A stretch of 16,457 bases of DNA from Bacteroidaceae bacterium (lineage in GTDB: Bacteria > Bacteroidota > Bacteroidia > Bacteroidales > Bacteroidaceae), in the NCBI GenBank assembly GCA_017628775.1, contig JAGBYN010000137.1, forward strand, positions 1-16,457, in the 5' to 3' direction. Both the position numbers and the translations under genes were made by a program. Below, one piece after another: positions 7,178 through 14,958 of this stretch. The notes under the pieces are model-generated. The model searched no databases and was not told the DNA's origin. It saw only the letters and a list, made by a program, of their open reading frames with translations. The first letter of the stretch is position 1; each line of letters begins with the position of its first letter.

Positions 7178-10105
7178 TTGTTGAACCACAACTCAAGATC
7201 TCGTTTACTAAAAAGTGTCATGGGCTTATTGCTCCTGGTACTTCTTGGTGCGTCGTGTTCCACAAAAAAGAACACGGCGACGAGTCGTATGTGGCATTCA
7301 TTCACAGCTCGCTACAACACCTTCTACAACGGCAATGAAGCCTACAAAAAAGGTATGATGGCCAAAGAAGGTGGACATAAGGACAACTACACTGAATTCT
7401 TACCAGTATTCATGGTGAGCAACGAAAACAGCAGAGCCTTGGGCAACGGAGATTTTGAAAGAACGATTGAGAAATGCAAAAAAGCCATCCAGCTCCATTC
7501 AATCAGCAGTCGCCCAAAGCTCAACAACAGCACCAAACGCACGGACAAAGAAAAAGCCTACTTAGCCCGAAAGGAATTTAACCCATTCCTTGACCGAGCC
7601 TGGATGCTTATGGGCGAGGCCTACTTCCAACGCGGACGTTTTCTGGAAGCGGCTTCCATGTTTTCATACATCACACGCCATTATGCCGCTCAACCCGAAA
7701 GTGTCAACGAAGCCCGAGCTTACTTAATTCGTTGCTACACAGAATTGGAATGGTTTTACGATGCTGAAGAAACCATCGGACGCATGAAGCGCGACACCAT
7801 CACGCACAAGACCCGAAAAATAGCCGACTTATCGATGGCCAATTTACTGATGCAGCAAGAAAAATATGCCGAAGCCCTGCCTTACATTCAGAAAGTGGCG
7901 AAGCAATCATCATCATCCCTGCGCCAGGCGCGCCTTTATTTTCTATTGGGACAATTGCACCAGCACTTAGGCGAGAATGAATTGGCTTTTGAGGCGTTCC
8001 AAAATTGTTTATCCCAAAATCCGCCTCATATCCTGGCGTTCAATGCACGCATTCGTCAAACAGAGGTTGTGGCACAAGGTGCACAAACAGAAAAAATGCT
8101 GAAACGCCTTAAGCGTATGGCGGCAGACAGCAAAAACAAGGAATATCTGGACCAGGTGTACTACGCCATTGGCAACATACATCTGAGTAAAGGCGATACG
8201 CTCAAGGCTATTGGAGCCTATGAAAAAGGACGTGCTGATGCCCAGCGCAGTGGCATTGAAAAAGGGGTATTGGTACTGAAATTAGCGGAGCTATACTGGA
8301 CAAGGGCTGAATACAGCCACGCGCAGAGTTGCTATAACGATGCCCTGGGACTCATCGGGAAAACCCATAACAAATACGAAGAGGTGAAGCACCGCTCAAA
8401 GGTGCTCGACGAACTCGTGCCACACACCGAAATCATTCATCTTCAAGATAGCTTATTAGCCCTATCCACCATGAGCGAAGCCGACCGAAACGCGGCTATC
8501 GACAGGGTTATAGAGGAACTCAAACGCAAGGAAAAAGAAGCTGAAGAGCTGGCAGCCGACTCCGCAGCACAAGAGCGCGCACAACAGAACAACAACCAGC
8601 GACCTTCGGAACAAAACAAACCCACCACACAAGCTGGAGCAGATAAATCATGGTATTTCTACAACCCTACAGCAGTGACACGCGGTAAGGAAAGTTTCAA
8701 AAAAATCTGGGGCAATAGAAAACTTGAGGACGACTGGCGACGCTCTAACCGCACCGTGATTGCCTTTGACGATCAAGCGGAAGAGGGCGACTCACTGCAG
8801 ACCGATTCACTACAAACGGACTCCCTTGTAGCGGATAGTACCACAACCATGGAACTGTCGGCCGCACAGGATCCACACCAACGAGAATACTATTTAGAAC
8901 AAATACCCTTTACGCCAGGACAAAAGATGGTGGCGCACGGAAAAATAGAAGAAGCGCTCTATGCAGCTGCCGTCATTGAGAAGGACAAGTTGGAGGATTT
9001 CCAACTCGCTGAAAACACCTTCAATCGCTTGATGAAGGACTACCCAGAGTCGAAAAGCATGCCCGACGTTTACTACCACCTGTTCTTGATGTACTCCCGA
9101 TGGGGTAATTCGGAGCAAGCAAACCTATACCGCCAACGCATGGCTCTGGAGTTTCCCGACGACGAACGTACGGCAATCATCAACGCGCCCAACTACGAAT
9201 ACCAGGCACGTTATGCCATTGAAATAGAAGACTCGCTGTATCAAGCCACTTACAACGCTTATAGAGCGCGCGACAACGAACAGGTACAGAGCAACACAAA
9301 GATATCGACCGAACAATATCCTAAGGGTTTGAACCGTCCGAAGTTTATTTTTGTAGATATCCTGAGTCGAATCGCCCAAACGCCTACCGACACCTTGATC
9401 AAAGAACTGAAAAGCTTGGTCACCATGTATCCCAAAAGCGATGTCAGCACATTGGCGGGAATGATGGCGCGCGGTTTAGAGGAAGGGCGCCTTGTGGGTA
9501 CAGGCGCATTAGACGTGGGGTCGCTCTGGGACATGAGAACCGAAAAGGCAGACATGGCTGCAGAGGACATTGCTGAGGCCAAACAATTCGAAACAGAAAC
9601 AAACACGCCTTTCTGCTTCCTGATTGCTTACCCTACCGACACTCTGAACGACAACCAATTGCTTTACGACATTGCCCATTTTAACTTCACCTCATTCATG
9701 GCAAGGATATTTGATATTCAATGCCAACGTGGTAAAGCCATCACCCAATTTATTGTGGGCGGATTCAACAACTTTGATGAAGCCCATCGGTATGCACAAC
9801 GCATGTCGCTCATCCCTGAATTGAGCAACAAACTGTCGAAAGCACGCACGTTCATCATTTCAAAGCAAAACATTATGCTGATTGGTTCAGCCTTTAGCTA
9901 CGAGGATTACGCTAAGTTCTACGAACACCACTTCGCACCGCAAGCTATTGATCTTGAACGCCAGAAGCAAGGCGAAGAAGCAGAACCATTACAACGCTAC
10001 GAAGATGAACTGTCGCCCGAAGAATTACAGGAAAGGGAACAGGAGCCATCATCTGAAAAAGAAAATTCAGAAGGACCCGTTGAAAGCGAAGGCGATTGGT
10101 ATTAA
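7178..10105 (+). CDS. porW: PorW/SprE-like type IX secretion lipoprotein with TPR repeats
   Basis: 975-residue lipoprotein similar to PorW of Porphyromonas and SprE of Flavobacterium, a T9SS component; published work describes it as bridging the PorK/N ring side and the translocon. The N-terminus has a lipobox LLGASC with acylated C27, then STKKNTATSRMWHSFTARYN followed by FYNGNEAYKKG, the typical family opening. TPR-like helical repeats fill about residues 135-420 (AWMLMGEAYFQRGRFLEAA, ALPYIQKVAKQ) and again near 600-660. A charged helix and low-complexity linker lies around 440-490, a DSLQTDSLQTDSL repeat around 538-552, and an acidic Glu-rich tail at the end. The start is a TTG at 7178, with an in-frame stop at 7160. 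The first ATG (7220) would give a signal peptide lacking any basic n-region. It is the last gene of the run with epimerase, aroA and the small membrane protein. Confidence 0.88.
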   Translation: MLNHNSRSRLLKSVMGLLLLVLLGASCSTKKNTATSRMWHSFTARYNTFYNGNEAYKKGMMAKEGGHKDNYTEFLPVFMVSNENSRALGNGDFERTIEKCKKAIQLHSISSRPKLNNSTKRTDKEKAYLARKEFNPFLDRAWMLMGEAYFQRGRFLEAASMFSYITRHYAAQPESVNEARAYLIRCYTELEWFYDAEETIGRMKRDTITHKTRKIADLSMANLLMQQEKYAEALPYIQKVAKQSSSSLRQARLYFLLGQLHQHLGENELAFEAFQNCLSQNPPHILAFNARIRQTEVVAQGAQTEKMLKRLKRMAADSKNKEYLDQVYYAIGNIHLSKGDTLKAIGAYEKGRADAQRSGIEKGVLVLKLAELYWTRAEYSHAQSCYNDALGLIGKTHNKYEEVKHRSKVLDELVPHTEIIHLQDSLLALSTMSEADRNAAIDRVIEELKRKEKEAEELAADSAAQERAQQNNNQRPSEQNKPTTQAGADKSWYFYNPTAVTRGKESFKKIWGNRKLEDDWRRSNRTVIAFDDQAEEGDSLQTDSLQTDSLVADSTTTMELSAAQDPHQREYYLEQIPFTPGQKMVAHGKIEEALYAAAVIEKDKLEDFQLAENTFNRLMKDYPESKSMPDVYYHLFLMYSRWGNSEQANLYRQRMALEFPDDERTAIINAPNYEYQARYAIEIEDSLYQATYNAYRARDNEQVQSNTKISTEQYPKGLNRPKFIFVDILSRIAQTPTDTLIKELKSLVTMYPKSDVSTLAGMMARGLEEGRLVGTGALDVGSLWDMRTEKADMAAEDIAEAKQFETETNTPFCFLIAYPTDTLNDNQLLYDIAHFNFTSFMARIFDIQCQRGKAITQFIVGGFNNFDEAHRYAQRMSLIPELSNKLSKARTFIISKQNIMLIGSAFSYEDYAKFYEHHFAPQAIDLERQKQGEEAEPLQRYEDELSPEELQEREQEPSSEKENSEGPVESEGDWY

Positions 10106-10264
10106 TAACTTAAAGTGGGTTCTTTAAAATTATCCGAACAGAGTTCTCATCAACTCGCCCACAGATATTAATCACAATTCGTATTTCAATCTCTTTCATA
10201 AAAAAACAAAAGTTAAAAAGTGAAGCATCTTATCCTTTTATTATGTCACGTAAAATAAAAGTTG

Positions 10265-10272
10265 TAATTTTG
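10265..10272 (+). promoter_or_regulatory. TAnnTTTG -7 box for the S8 peptidase gene
   Basis: TAATTTTG at 10265-10272 fits the Bacteroidota -7 consensus, in a locally AT-rich region. No clear -33 TTTG is seen at the right distance. Transcription would start near 10279, giving a leader of about 65 nt that includes the hairpin at 10299-10318. It implies that the peptidase gene is expressed separately from the PorW-like gene. Confidence 0.5.
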
Positions 10273-10298
10273 CCGAACAAATTGTAAATTAGAAAAAT

Positions 10299-10323
10299 CA
10301 GAGGCCACAAAGCCTCTGTTTTT
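10299..10323 (+). terminator. Hairpin plus U-tract in the leader of the S8 peptidase gene
   Basis: CAGAGGC (10299-10305) pairs with GCCTCTG (10312-10318) around a 6-nt loop, followed by TTTTT (10319-10323). The shape is that of an intrinsic terminator. It lies after the predicted S8 promoter and 22 nt before the S8 start codon. It could end the upstream PorW-like transcript, or it could act as an attenuator or 5' stabiliser on the S8 mRNA. Confidence 0.6.
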
Positions 10324-10345
10324 CTCATATCACTTTATTCCCAAC

Positions 10346-12520
10346 ATGAAGAAACTTTTATTCTTTTTTGGTACAGCATTGTTTGCATGCACCGCAAATG
10401 CTCAGGAAGCTTACTTGGGCAAATGCAACAACACCATGCTGCACTTAATGAAAACACACAAACAACAAGCTCGCTCTGCTGAATCTAAATTATTGCAACG
10501 CATACTTGTAGAAACAACCGATGCTTCAGCCGTAAAACAATTCGTTGAAGCAGCAGGTTACAACACCTTGACTATTGATGAATCAGTAATCATGGTGTAT
10601 ATCCCCTTATCTTACGTACCCACATTAGCGGCCATGGAAGAGGTAAAACACCTTGCCAGCGATTCAAAGGCGGACGCTAAGATGGAACTCACACATAAAT
10701 TGATTGGCTCAGATGATGTGCACAAAGGTGTGGATCTTGAAACGCCCTATACAGGCAAGGGCGTTGTCGTAGGCGTTATTGATATGGGATTCCAATTCCA
10801 ACACGCTTCATTCCTGGACGAGAATGGCAAGCCACGCGTACATTCAGTTTGGAACCGTGTCACCAAATCTGAGGCAACAACAGTCATCCCTAAAGACGGC
10901 GAAATCGACGACTCTGCAGGCCACGGCACGCACGTAACCTCTATTGCAGCAGGTTCACACATTGAAAGCATCAATGTATCGGGCGTTGCTCCCGAAGCCA
11001 CCATCATCATGATTCCCTCTGATGGTTTTGCTGACAACGAAGTTATTGAAGACATCAAATACATCAAGGAAACTGCCGAAGCTTTAAACATGCCTCATGT
11101 CATTAACATGAGCTTCGGTTCACACGTTGGCCCTCACGATGGCTCTACGATTCACGACTACACACTGAATAAATTCTCAAAGAGTGGATCAATCTTGGTG
11201 TGTGCTGCAAGTAACGATGGCAACGACAACATCCATACGGAACATGTATTCACTGCCGACGGCGAAGTGCGCTACGTATTCTTTAAAGACGCGACAGCGG
11301 GCTTTAACAGAGTTGAAATTTGGGACCAAACAGCCGACGGCAAGAAGCACATCACCGTTGAACCCTGTTACTATTCAGAAAAAGAACAAACGGTCGTGGT
11401 TGGAAAAAGCAATTTCACAAGCACAGGTTTTTCAATCGTAGATGAGGTGAACAGCCGCAACCAAAAACAAAACGTGACGGTCTTCAACTATCTGAACGAC
11501 TTGTACAAAATGTCGGGAGACGATTCAGCCCTCTTCGGTCTTAAAATCACCGGCGATAATGGGGCACACATCCACCTTTGGAACAGAAATGCGGTTAACG
11601 GACAAATATACCAGCCCTACGTTTTCAAAACAGCAGGTATTGACCGCTCTATGACCTTGGCTGGAACAAAAGAATACCTCATAGCCGATGCAGGCGGTAC
11701 GGCAGAAACTACCATCTCCGTAGGTTCATACAACAACGGACGAGGCAGATGGAAGGCGCTGAATGGATCAGAATACCAATCTACGTCGACTTCTATTTCA
11801 GGGCAATTAAGCGGTTTTAGCAGTTCTGGACCAAGTTTGACACCTAACGTCATGAAACCCACAATCGTAGCGCCTGGTGCATACATCCGTTCAGCATTCA
11901 ACAAGTATAGCTCAAGTTATGGCAGCGACCGCATCGACAACTATGCCTTTACCACCGATAAAGTAACGGTAAAGACGCCCCACCCCGTCATCCCCGGATT
12001 AACTATTGACGAAGACCATTTTTTCGGACTCATGCAGGGCACGTCAATGTCTGCACCCGTCGTGACTGGTACCATTGCTTTGTGGCTTGAAGCAAACCCC
12101 AACTTGACCTACGACCAAGTGATTAATATTCTGAAGGAAACAGCAATCAACGATGAATTTACAGCTGAAAACGGAGGAACAAAGGCGTGGGGATATGGCA
12201 AACTCAACGCTTACAAAGGTCTTGTAAAAGCCTTGGAGATGGCCAACAACACTGGCGTTAATAATGTGATTAACTCGGAAGAACCCATCACGCTGATGAA
12301 GAACAACAACGAATGGAACGTCTTGTTCAACAACAACGAAACTTTCGCTACCATTCGCATTTGCGATCTCAACGGACGCATCGTTTCTTTGCGCAACATC
12401 ACTCATCCCGAGCGCGGACAGGAAGAGACCATTTCACTCAGCGAACTCCCTGCGGGTATGTATTTGATTAACATCAAAACCACAAAGGCTAACGTGACAC
12501 GCAAGGTGATGGTTCAATAA
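10346..12520 (+). CDS. Secreted S8 (subtilisin-like) serine peptidase with T9SS sorting domain
   Basis: 724-residue secreted serine peptidase. It has a signal peptide (MKKLLFFFGTALFACTANAQ) and a prodomain-like segment (about 45-110: LLQRILVETTDASAVKQFVE, then MVYIPLSYVPTLAAMEEV). The subtilisin domain carries the full triad: D146 in GVIDMGFQFQH, H193 in AGHGTHVTSIAAG and S567 in GTSMSAPVVTG, plus oxyanion N290 in CAASNDGND. A large insertion (about 300-450), probably a beta-rich domain, separates the Asn and Ser blocks, as in other Bacteroidota S8 proteins. The C-terminal 75 residues (ATIRICDLNGRIV, then LSELPAGMYLINI and KVMVQ) form a type A T9SS sorting domain. Its location directly after the PorW-like secretion gene fits an exported cargo role. 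Likely degrades extracellular protein; the substrate is unknown. Own promoter, leader hairpin and terminator. Confidence 0.93.
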   Translation: MKKLLFFFGTALFACTANAQEAYLGKCNNTMLHLMKTHKQQARSAESKLLQRILVETTDASAVKQFVEAAGYNTLTIDESVIMVYIPLSYVPTLAAMEEVKHLASDSKADAKMELTHKLIGSDDVHKGVDLETPYTGKGVVVGVIDMGFQFQHASFLDENGKPRVHSVWNRVTKSEATTVIPKDGEIDDSAGHGTHVTSIAAGSHIESINVSGVAPEATIIMIPSDGFADNEVIEDIKYIKETAEALNMPHVINMSFGSHVGPHDGSTIHDYTLNKFSKSGSILVCAASNDGNDNIHTEHVFTADGEVRYVFFKDATAGFNRVEIWDQTADGKKHITVEPCYYSEKEQTVVVGKSNFTSTGFSIVDEVNSRNQKQNVTVFNYLNDLYKMSGDDSALFGLKITGDNGAHIHLWNRNAVNGQIYQPYVFKTAGIDRSMTLAGTKEYLIADAGGTAETTISVGSYNNGRGRWKALNGSEYQSTSTSISGQLSGFSSSGPSLTPNVMKPTIVAPGAYIRSAFNKYSSSYGSDRIDNYAFTTDKVTVKTPHPVIPGLTIDEDHFFGLMQGTSMSAPVVTGTIALWLEANPNLTYDQVINILKETAINDEFTAENGGTKAWGYGKLNAYKGLVKALEMANNTGVNNVINSEEPITLMKNNNEWNVLFNNNETFATIRICDLNGRIVSLRNITHPERGQEETISLSELPAGMYLINIKTTKANVTRKVMVQ

Positions 12521-12553
12521 ACACAAGTGTATTGACACACCATAAATAAAATC

Positions 12554-12594
12554 AAAATGAGGGCAGGTCTTTTTAAACCTGCCCTCATTTTTTT
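12554..12594 (+). terminator. Strong intrinsic terminator of the S8 peptidase gene
   Basis: A 15-bp stem (12554-12568 with 12577-12591), GC-rich at its centre (GAGGGCAGGT/ACCTGCCCTC), has an 8-nt loop and runs into seven T residues. The A-run before the stem means it could also work for minus-strand transcripts. Confidence 0.9.
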
Positions 12595-12992
12595 ATATTA
12601 CTTTTATGACTGATGCGTGCCACATATGCAAATGGATTTAAAAGGCACACTGTCATGAGATGTGAAAAACAAACTTAACAAATTTAAACCTTGTTTTTCG
12701 GTCACGCTAAAAAACACCAACTTACACCATACAACCACATTAATTTCACGGTTTGATTATGTTTCAAAATCTTAAAAAACTGTAATTTCGCAATGCAAAT
12801 TTGCGAAGACGATGAATGTTTGGTCTGCGCAACAGCTTATGGTAAGTTCTATAAATTAGTTATTGGCTAATTCCGAGTTTGGCCGCTTAGTTTATGCAAA
12901 TCGACTCAAGCTAATTACTGAACCTACCTTGTATGAATGACAACTGCACTCATATTATATAATATAGCAAATCAATTATAATAAGCATATCA
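12595..12992 (+). other. Long upstream region of sulP without a gene
   Basis: About 400 nt with no supportable ORF or recognised RNA. It holds a near-consensus -7 box TAATTTCG (12783-12790) overlapping an inverted repeat TTCGCAA/TTGCGAA (12787-12793 and 12801-12807), and three copies of the octamer ATGCAAAT (12626-12633, 12793-12800, 12894-12901). There is also a 6-bp hairpin AATTAG/CTAATT (12854-12872) and a 14-bp AT palindrome (12952-12965). If the box is used, the mRNA leader is about 195 nt, long enough for a regulatory RNA, but I recognise no known riboswitch. Confidence 0.4.
12787..12807. promoter_or_regulatory. Inverted repeat overlapping the putative sulP promoter
   Basis: TTCGCAA and TTGCGAA flank a 7-nt centre, and the nested GCAAATTTGC (12795-12804) is itself a perfect palindrome. 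It overlaps the last bases of TAATTTCG. The position suits an operator for a dimeric regulator, or a 5'-end hairpin; which one is unknown. Confidence 0.4.
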
Positions 12993-14732
12993 ATGGAAAC
13001 ATTCAAATTTAATCCACGCATCGTGCGTGACTTGCGTAAATACAGCAAGGAAAAATTTGCAGCCGACACCATGGCTGGACTCATTGTGGGTATCGTTGCT
13101 TTACCTTTGGCGATTGCTTTTGCCATTGCAGCAAGCCCTGGTGGTGATGCCAACCACACCATTGGTCCTGTTGCAGGTATCATTACAGCGATCGTTGCCG
13201 GTTTTCTTATCTCTGCCTTAGGGGGCAGTCGCGTTCAGATCGGTGGACCCACAGGAGCTTTTATCGTCATCATCTATGGCGTTGTGGCACAATTTGGTTT
13301 AACAGGATTGATGCTCGCCACAATCATGGCTGGTATATTCCTTGTTCTGCTCGGCGTGTTCCGCTTAGGTACAATCATCAAGTTCATCCCCTATCCTATT
13401 GTCGTAGGTTTCACCAGCGGTATTGCCTTAACCATCTTCACAACGCAAATCAAAGACCTCTTTGCTTTGCAAATTGAGCAGGTACCCGCTGAATTTGTAG
13501 AAAAATGGATTGCTTACGGTAAGCACTTCCTGACGCTTGACCTTCCCACAACCATCGTGGGTATTTTAAGTATCATCATCATTGCGGTAACACCTAAATT
13601 CTCAAAGAAACTGCCTGGTTCGCTTGTAGCCATTATCGTAGCGACCTTAGCCGTTTATGGCTTAAATGCCGCTGGTCTTACTCACATCGAAACCATTGGC
13701 GACCGCTTTGGTGAAATCAAGGCCGCATTGCCTGAAATCACTGCCCTCAACATCATTTCTGAAGGTATTACATGGGACATGATTAATGGGCTCATCCCAA
13801 CAGCAATCACGATTGCCGTGCTCGGTGCTATTGAATCTCTGCTTTCTGCTACCGTAGCCGATGGTGTCACAGGCCATCACCACGACTCAAACCAGGAGCT
13901 CGTAGGTCAGGGTATTGCAAACATCGTAACTCCCTTCTTCGGTGGTATTCCTGCCACAGGTGCCATTGCCCGTACCATGACCAACATCAACAATGGCGGT
14001 CGCACTTGTATCTCGGGGATTATCCACGCTTTGGTCTTGCTCGTAATCTTCATTGTTTTGATGCCTTTAGCAAGCTACATCCCCATGTCATGCCTTGCCG
14101 GTGTACTTGTAGTGGTGGCTTACAACATGAGCGGTTGGCGCACATTCCGCGAACTGATGAGCAACCCCAAGAGTGATGTCAGCGTATTGCTCATTACCTT
14201 TGTCCTTACTGTGATTTTCGACCTTACCGTTGCGATTGAAGTAGGCTTGATTATTGCATGCTTGCTCTTCATGAAACGTATGACAGAAAGCACACAAATC
14301 AAGGTGCTTACCGACGAAATTGATGCTAACGATGAAAGCGACATGCTCCTTGAAGAACACTTGACCATTCCCGAAGGTGTAGAGGTGTACGAAATCAATG
14401 GCCCCTACTACTTCGGTATCGCCAATAAATTTGAGGAAATGATGGCGGATATGAACGACACGCCCTATGTACGCATCATCCGCATGCGCCGCGTGCCATT
14501 TATTGACTCTACAGGTATCCACAACCTCCACAACCTCTGCGACATGTCACAACGCGAAGGTACCGACGTTGTTCTTTCTGGAGTAACCCCCGCAGTTCAG
14601 CAGACCCTTGAACGCGCTGGTTTCTACAACTACATTGGCAAGGACCACATCTGCCCCAACATCAACGTTGCCCTTGAACGTGCGGCAGAACTCGTAGCCA
14701 GCAAAATGATAGAAAAAGAGAATAGCTTGTAA
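12993..14732 (+). CDS. SulP family anion transporter with C-terminal STAS domain
   Basis: 579-residue inner-membrane transporter of the SulP/SLC26 family, which moves sulfate, bicarbonate, dicarboxylates or other anions, often with Na+ or H+. The membrane domain spans about residues 25-430, with the family signature AGLIVGIVALPLAIAFAIA (28-46), the anion-site motif IGGPTGAF (83-90) and AIESLLSATVADG (E281) followed by the conserved SNQELVGQG. A cytoplasmic STAS domain (about 440-565) carries FIDSTGIHNL with D505, S506, T507 and G508 at the phosphorylatable loop position, so the regulatory serine/threonine site looks intact. Normal length, no frameshift. No carbonic anhydrase or sulfate-assimilation gene is next to it, so the anion cannot be assigned. 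Flanked by unusually long upstream and repeat-bearing downstream gaps, it appears to be transcribed alone. Confidence 0.93.
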   Translation: METFKFNPRIVRDLRKYSKEKFAADTMAGLIVGIVALPLAIAFAIAASPGGDANHTIGPVAGIITAIVAGFLISALGGSRVQIGGPTGAFIVIIYGVVAQFGLTGLMLATIMAGIFLVLLGVFRLGTIIKFIPYPIVVGFTSGIALTIFTTQIKDLFALQIEQVPAEFVEKWIAYGKHFLTLDLPTTIVGILSIIIIAVTPKFSKKLPGSLVAIIVATLAVYGLNAAGLTHIETIGDRFGEIKAALPEITALNIISEGITWDMINGLIPTAITIAVLGAIESLLSATVADGVTGHHHDSNQELVGQGIANIVTPFFGGIPATGAIARTMTNINNGGRTCISGIIHALVLLVIFIVLMPLASYIPMSCLAGVLVVVAYNMSGWRTFRELMSNPKSDVSVLLITFVLTVIFDLTVAIEVGLIIACLLFMKRMTESTQIKVLTDEIDANDESDMLLEEHLTIPEGVEVYEINGPYYFGIANKFEEMMADMNDTPYVRIIRMRRVPFIDSTGIHNLHNLCDMSQREGTDVVLSGVTPAVQQTLERAGFYNYIGKDHICPNINVALERAAELVASKMIEKENSL

Positions 14733-14798
14733 ATAGAGTGCAGACAACAGAGTACAGAGTACAACTGCCATGAGGTTTGCATGCAAAGTGTAGCGTTG

Positions 14799-14840
14799 TG
14801 AGGTAGGGACCATTCCCTGTGTCGGCGCGTCATTCAATCA
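14799..14840 (+). repeat. GTAGGGA...GTGTCGGCGCGTC intergenic repeat, copy 2
   Basis: The sequence GAGGTAGGGACC, ATTCCCTGTGTCGGC, GCGTC matches 223-254 at most positions. GGGA and TCCC can form a short stem as in copy 1. Downstream GGCGCGT (14824-14830) is nearly complementary to ACACGCC (14845-14851). A perfect 12-bp palindrome TTTGCATGCAAA lies just before at 14776-14787. It supports a dispersed element and not a local duplication. Confidence 0.65.
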
Positions 14841-14906
14841 TCAAACACGCCACCTCAGGCAACCAGATACAAAAGACGTAGCCTGTTGTCCGTTGACTAA
14901 TTATGA

Positions 14907-14941
14907 TGGGTTCGATTAATTAATTTAATTATTCGAACCCA
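14907..14941. promoter_or_regulatory. Long inverted repeat directly upstream of queA
   Basis: TGGGTTCGA (14907-14915) pairs perfectly with TCGAACCCA (14933-14941). After one T:T mismatch five more A:T pairs close a 5-nt loop. The structure ends 17 nt before the queA start codon. There is no U-tract on either strand, so it is not a standard terminator. It is better seen as an operator or a leader hairpin of queA. Confidence 0.55.
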
Positions 14942-14958
14942 CCTTATACTTCTTATCC

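Noticed and set aside
8795..8835. DSLQT repeats in the PorW-like protein as a separate functional motif
   Set aside because: They are about two and a half short copies in an acidic low-complexity linker, most simply a disordered spacer.
12952..12965. 14-bp perfect palindrome as an operator
   Set aside because: It is made only of A and T in an AT-rich stretch, so chance is a sufficient explanation.
14907..14941. tRNA T-arm remnant or integrase attachment site (GGTTCGA)
   Set aside because: Only the T-loop-like letters match; no acceptor stem, anticodon arm or neighbouring integrase is visible.
14841..14958. preQ1 riboswitch upstream of queA
   Set aside because: I find no C-rich loop plus A-rich tail pseudoknot arrangement of the kind seen in preQ1-I aptamers.
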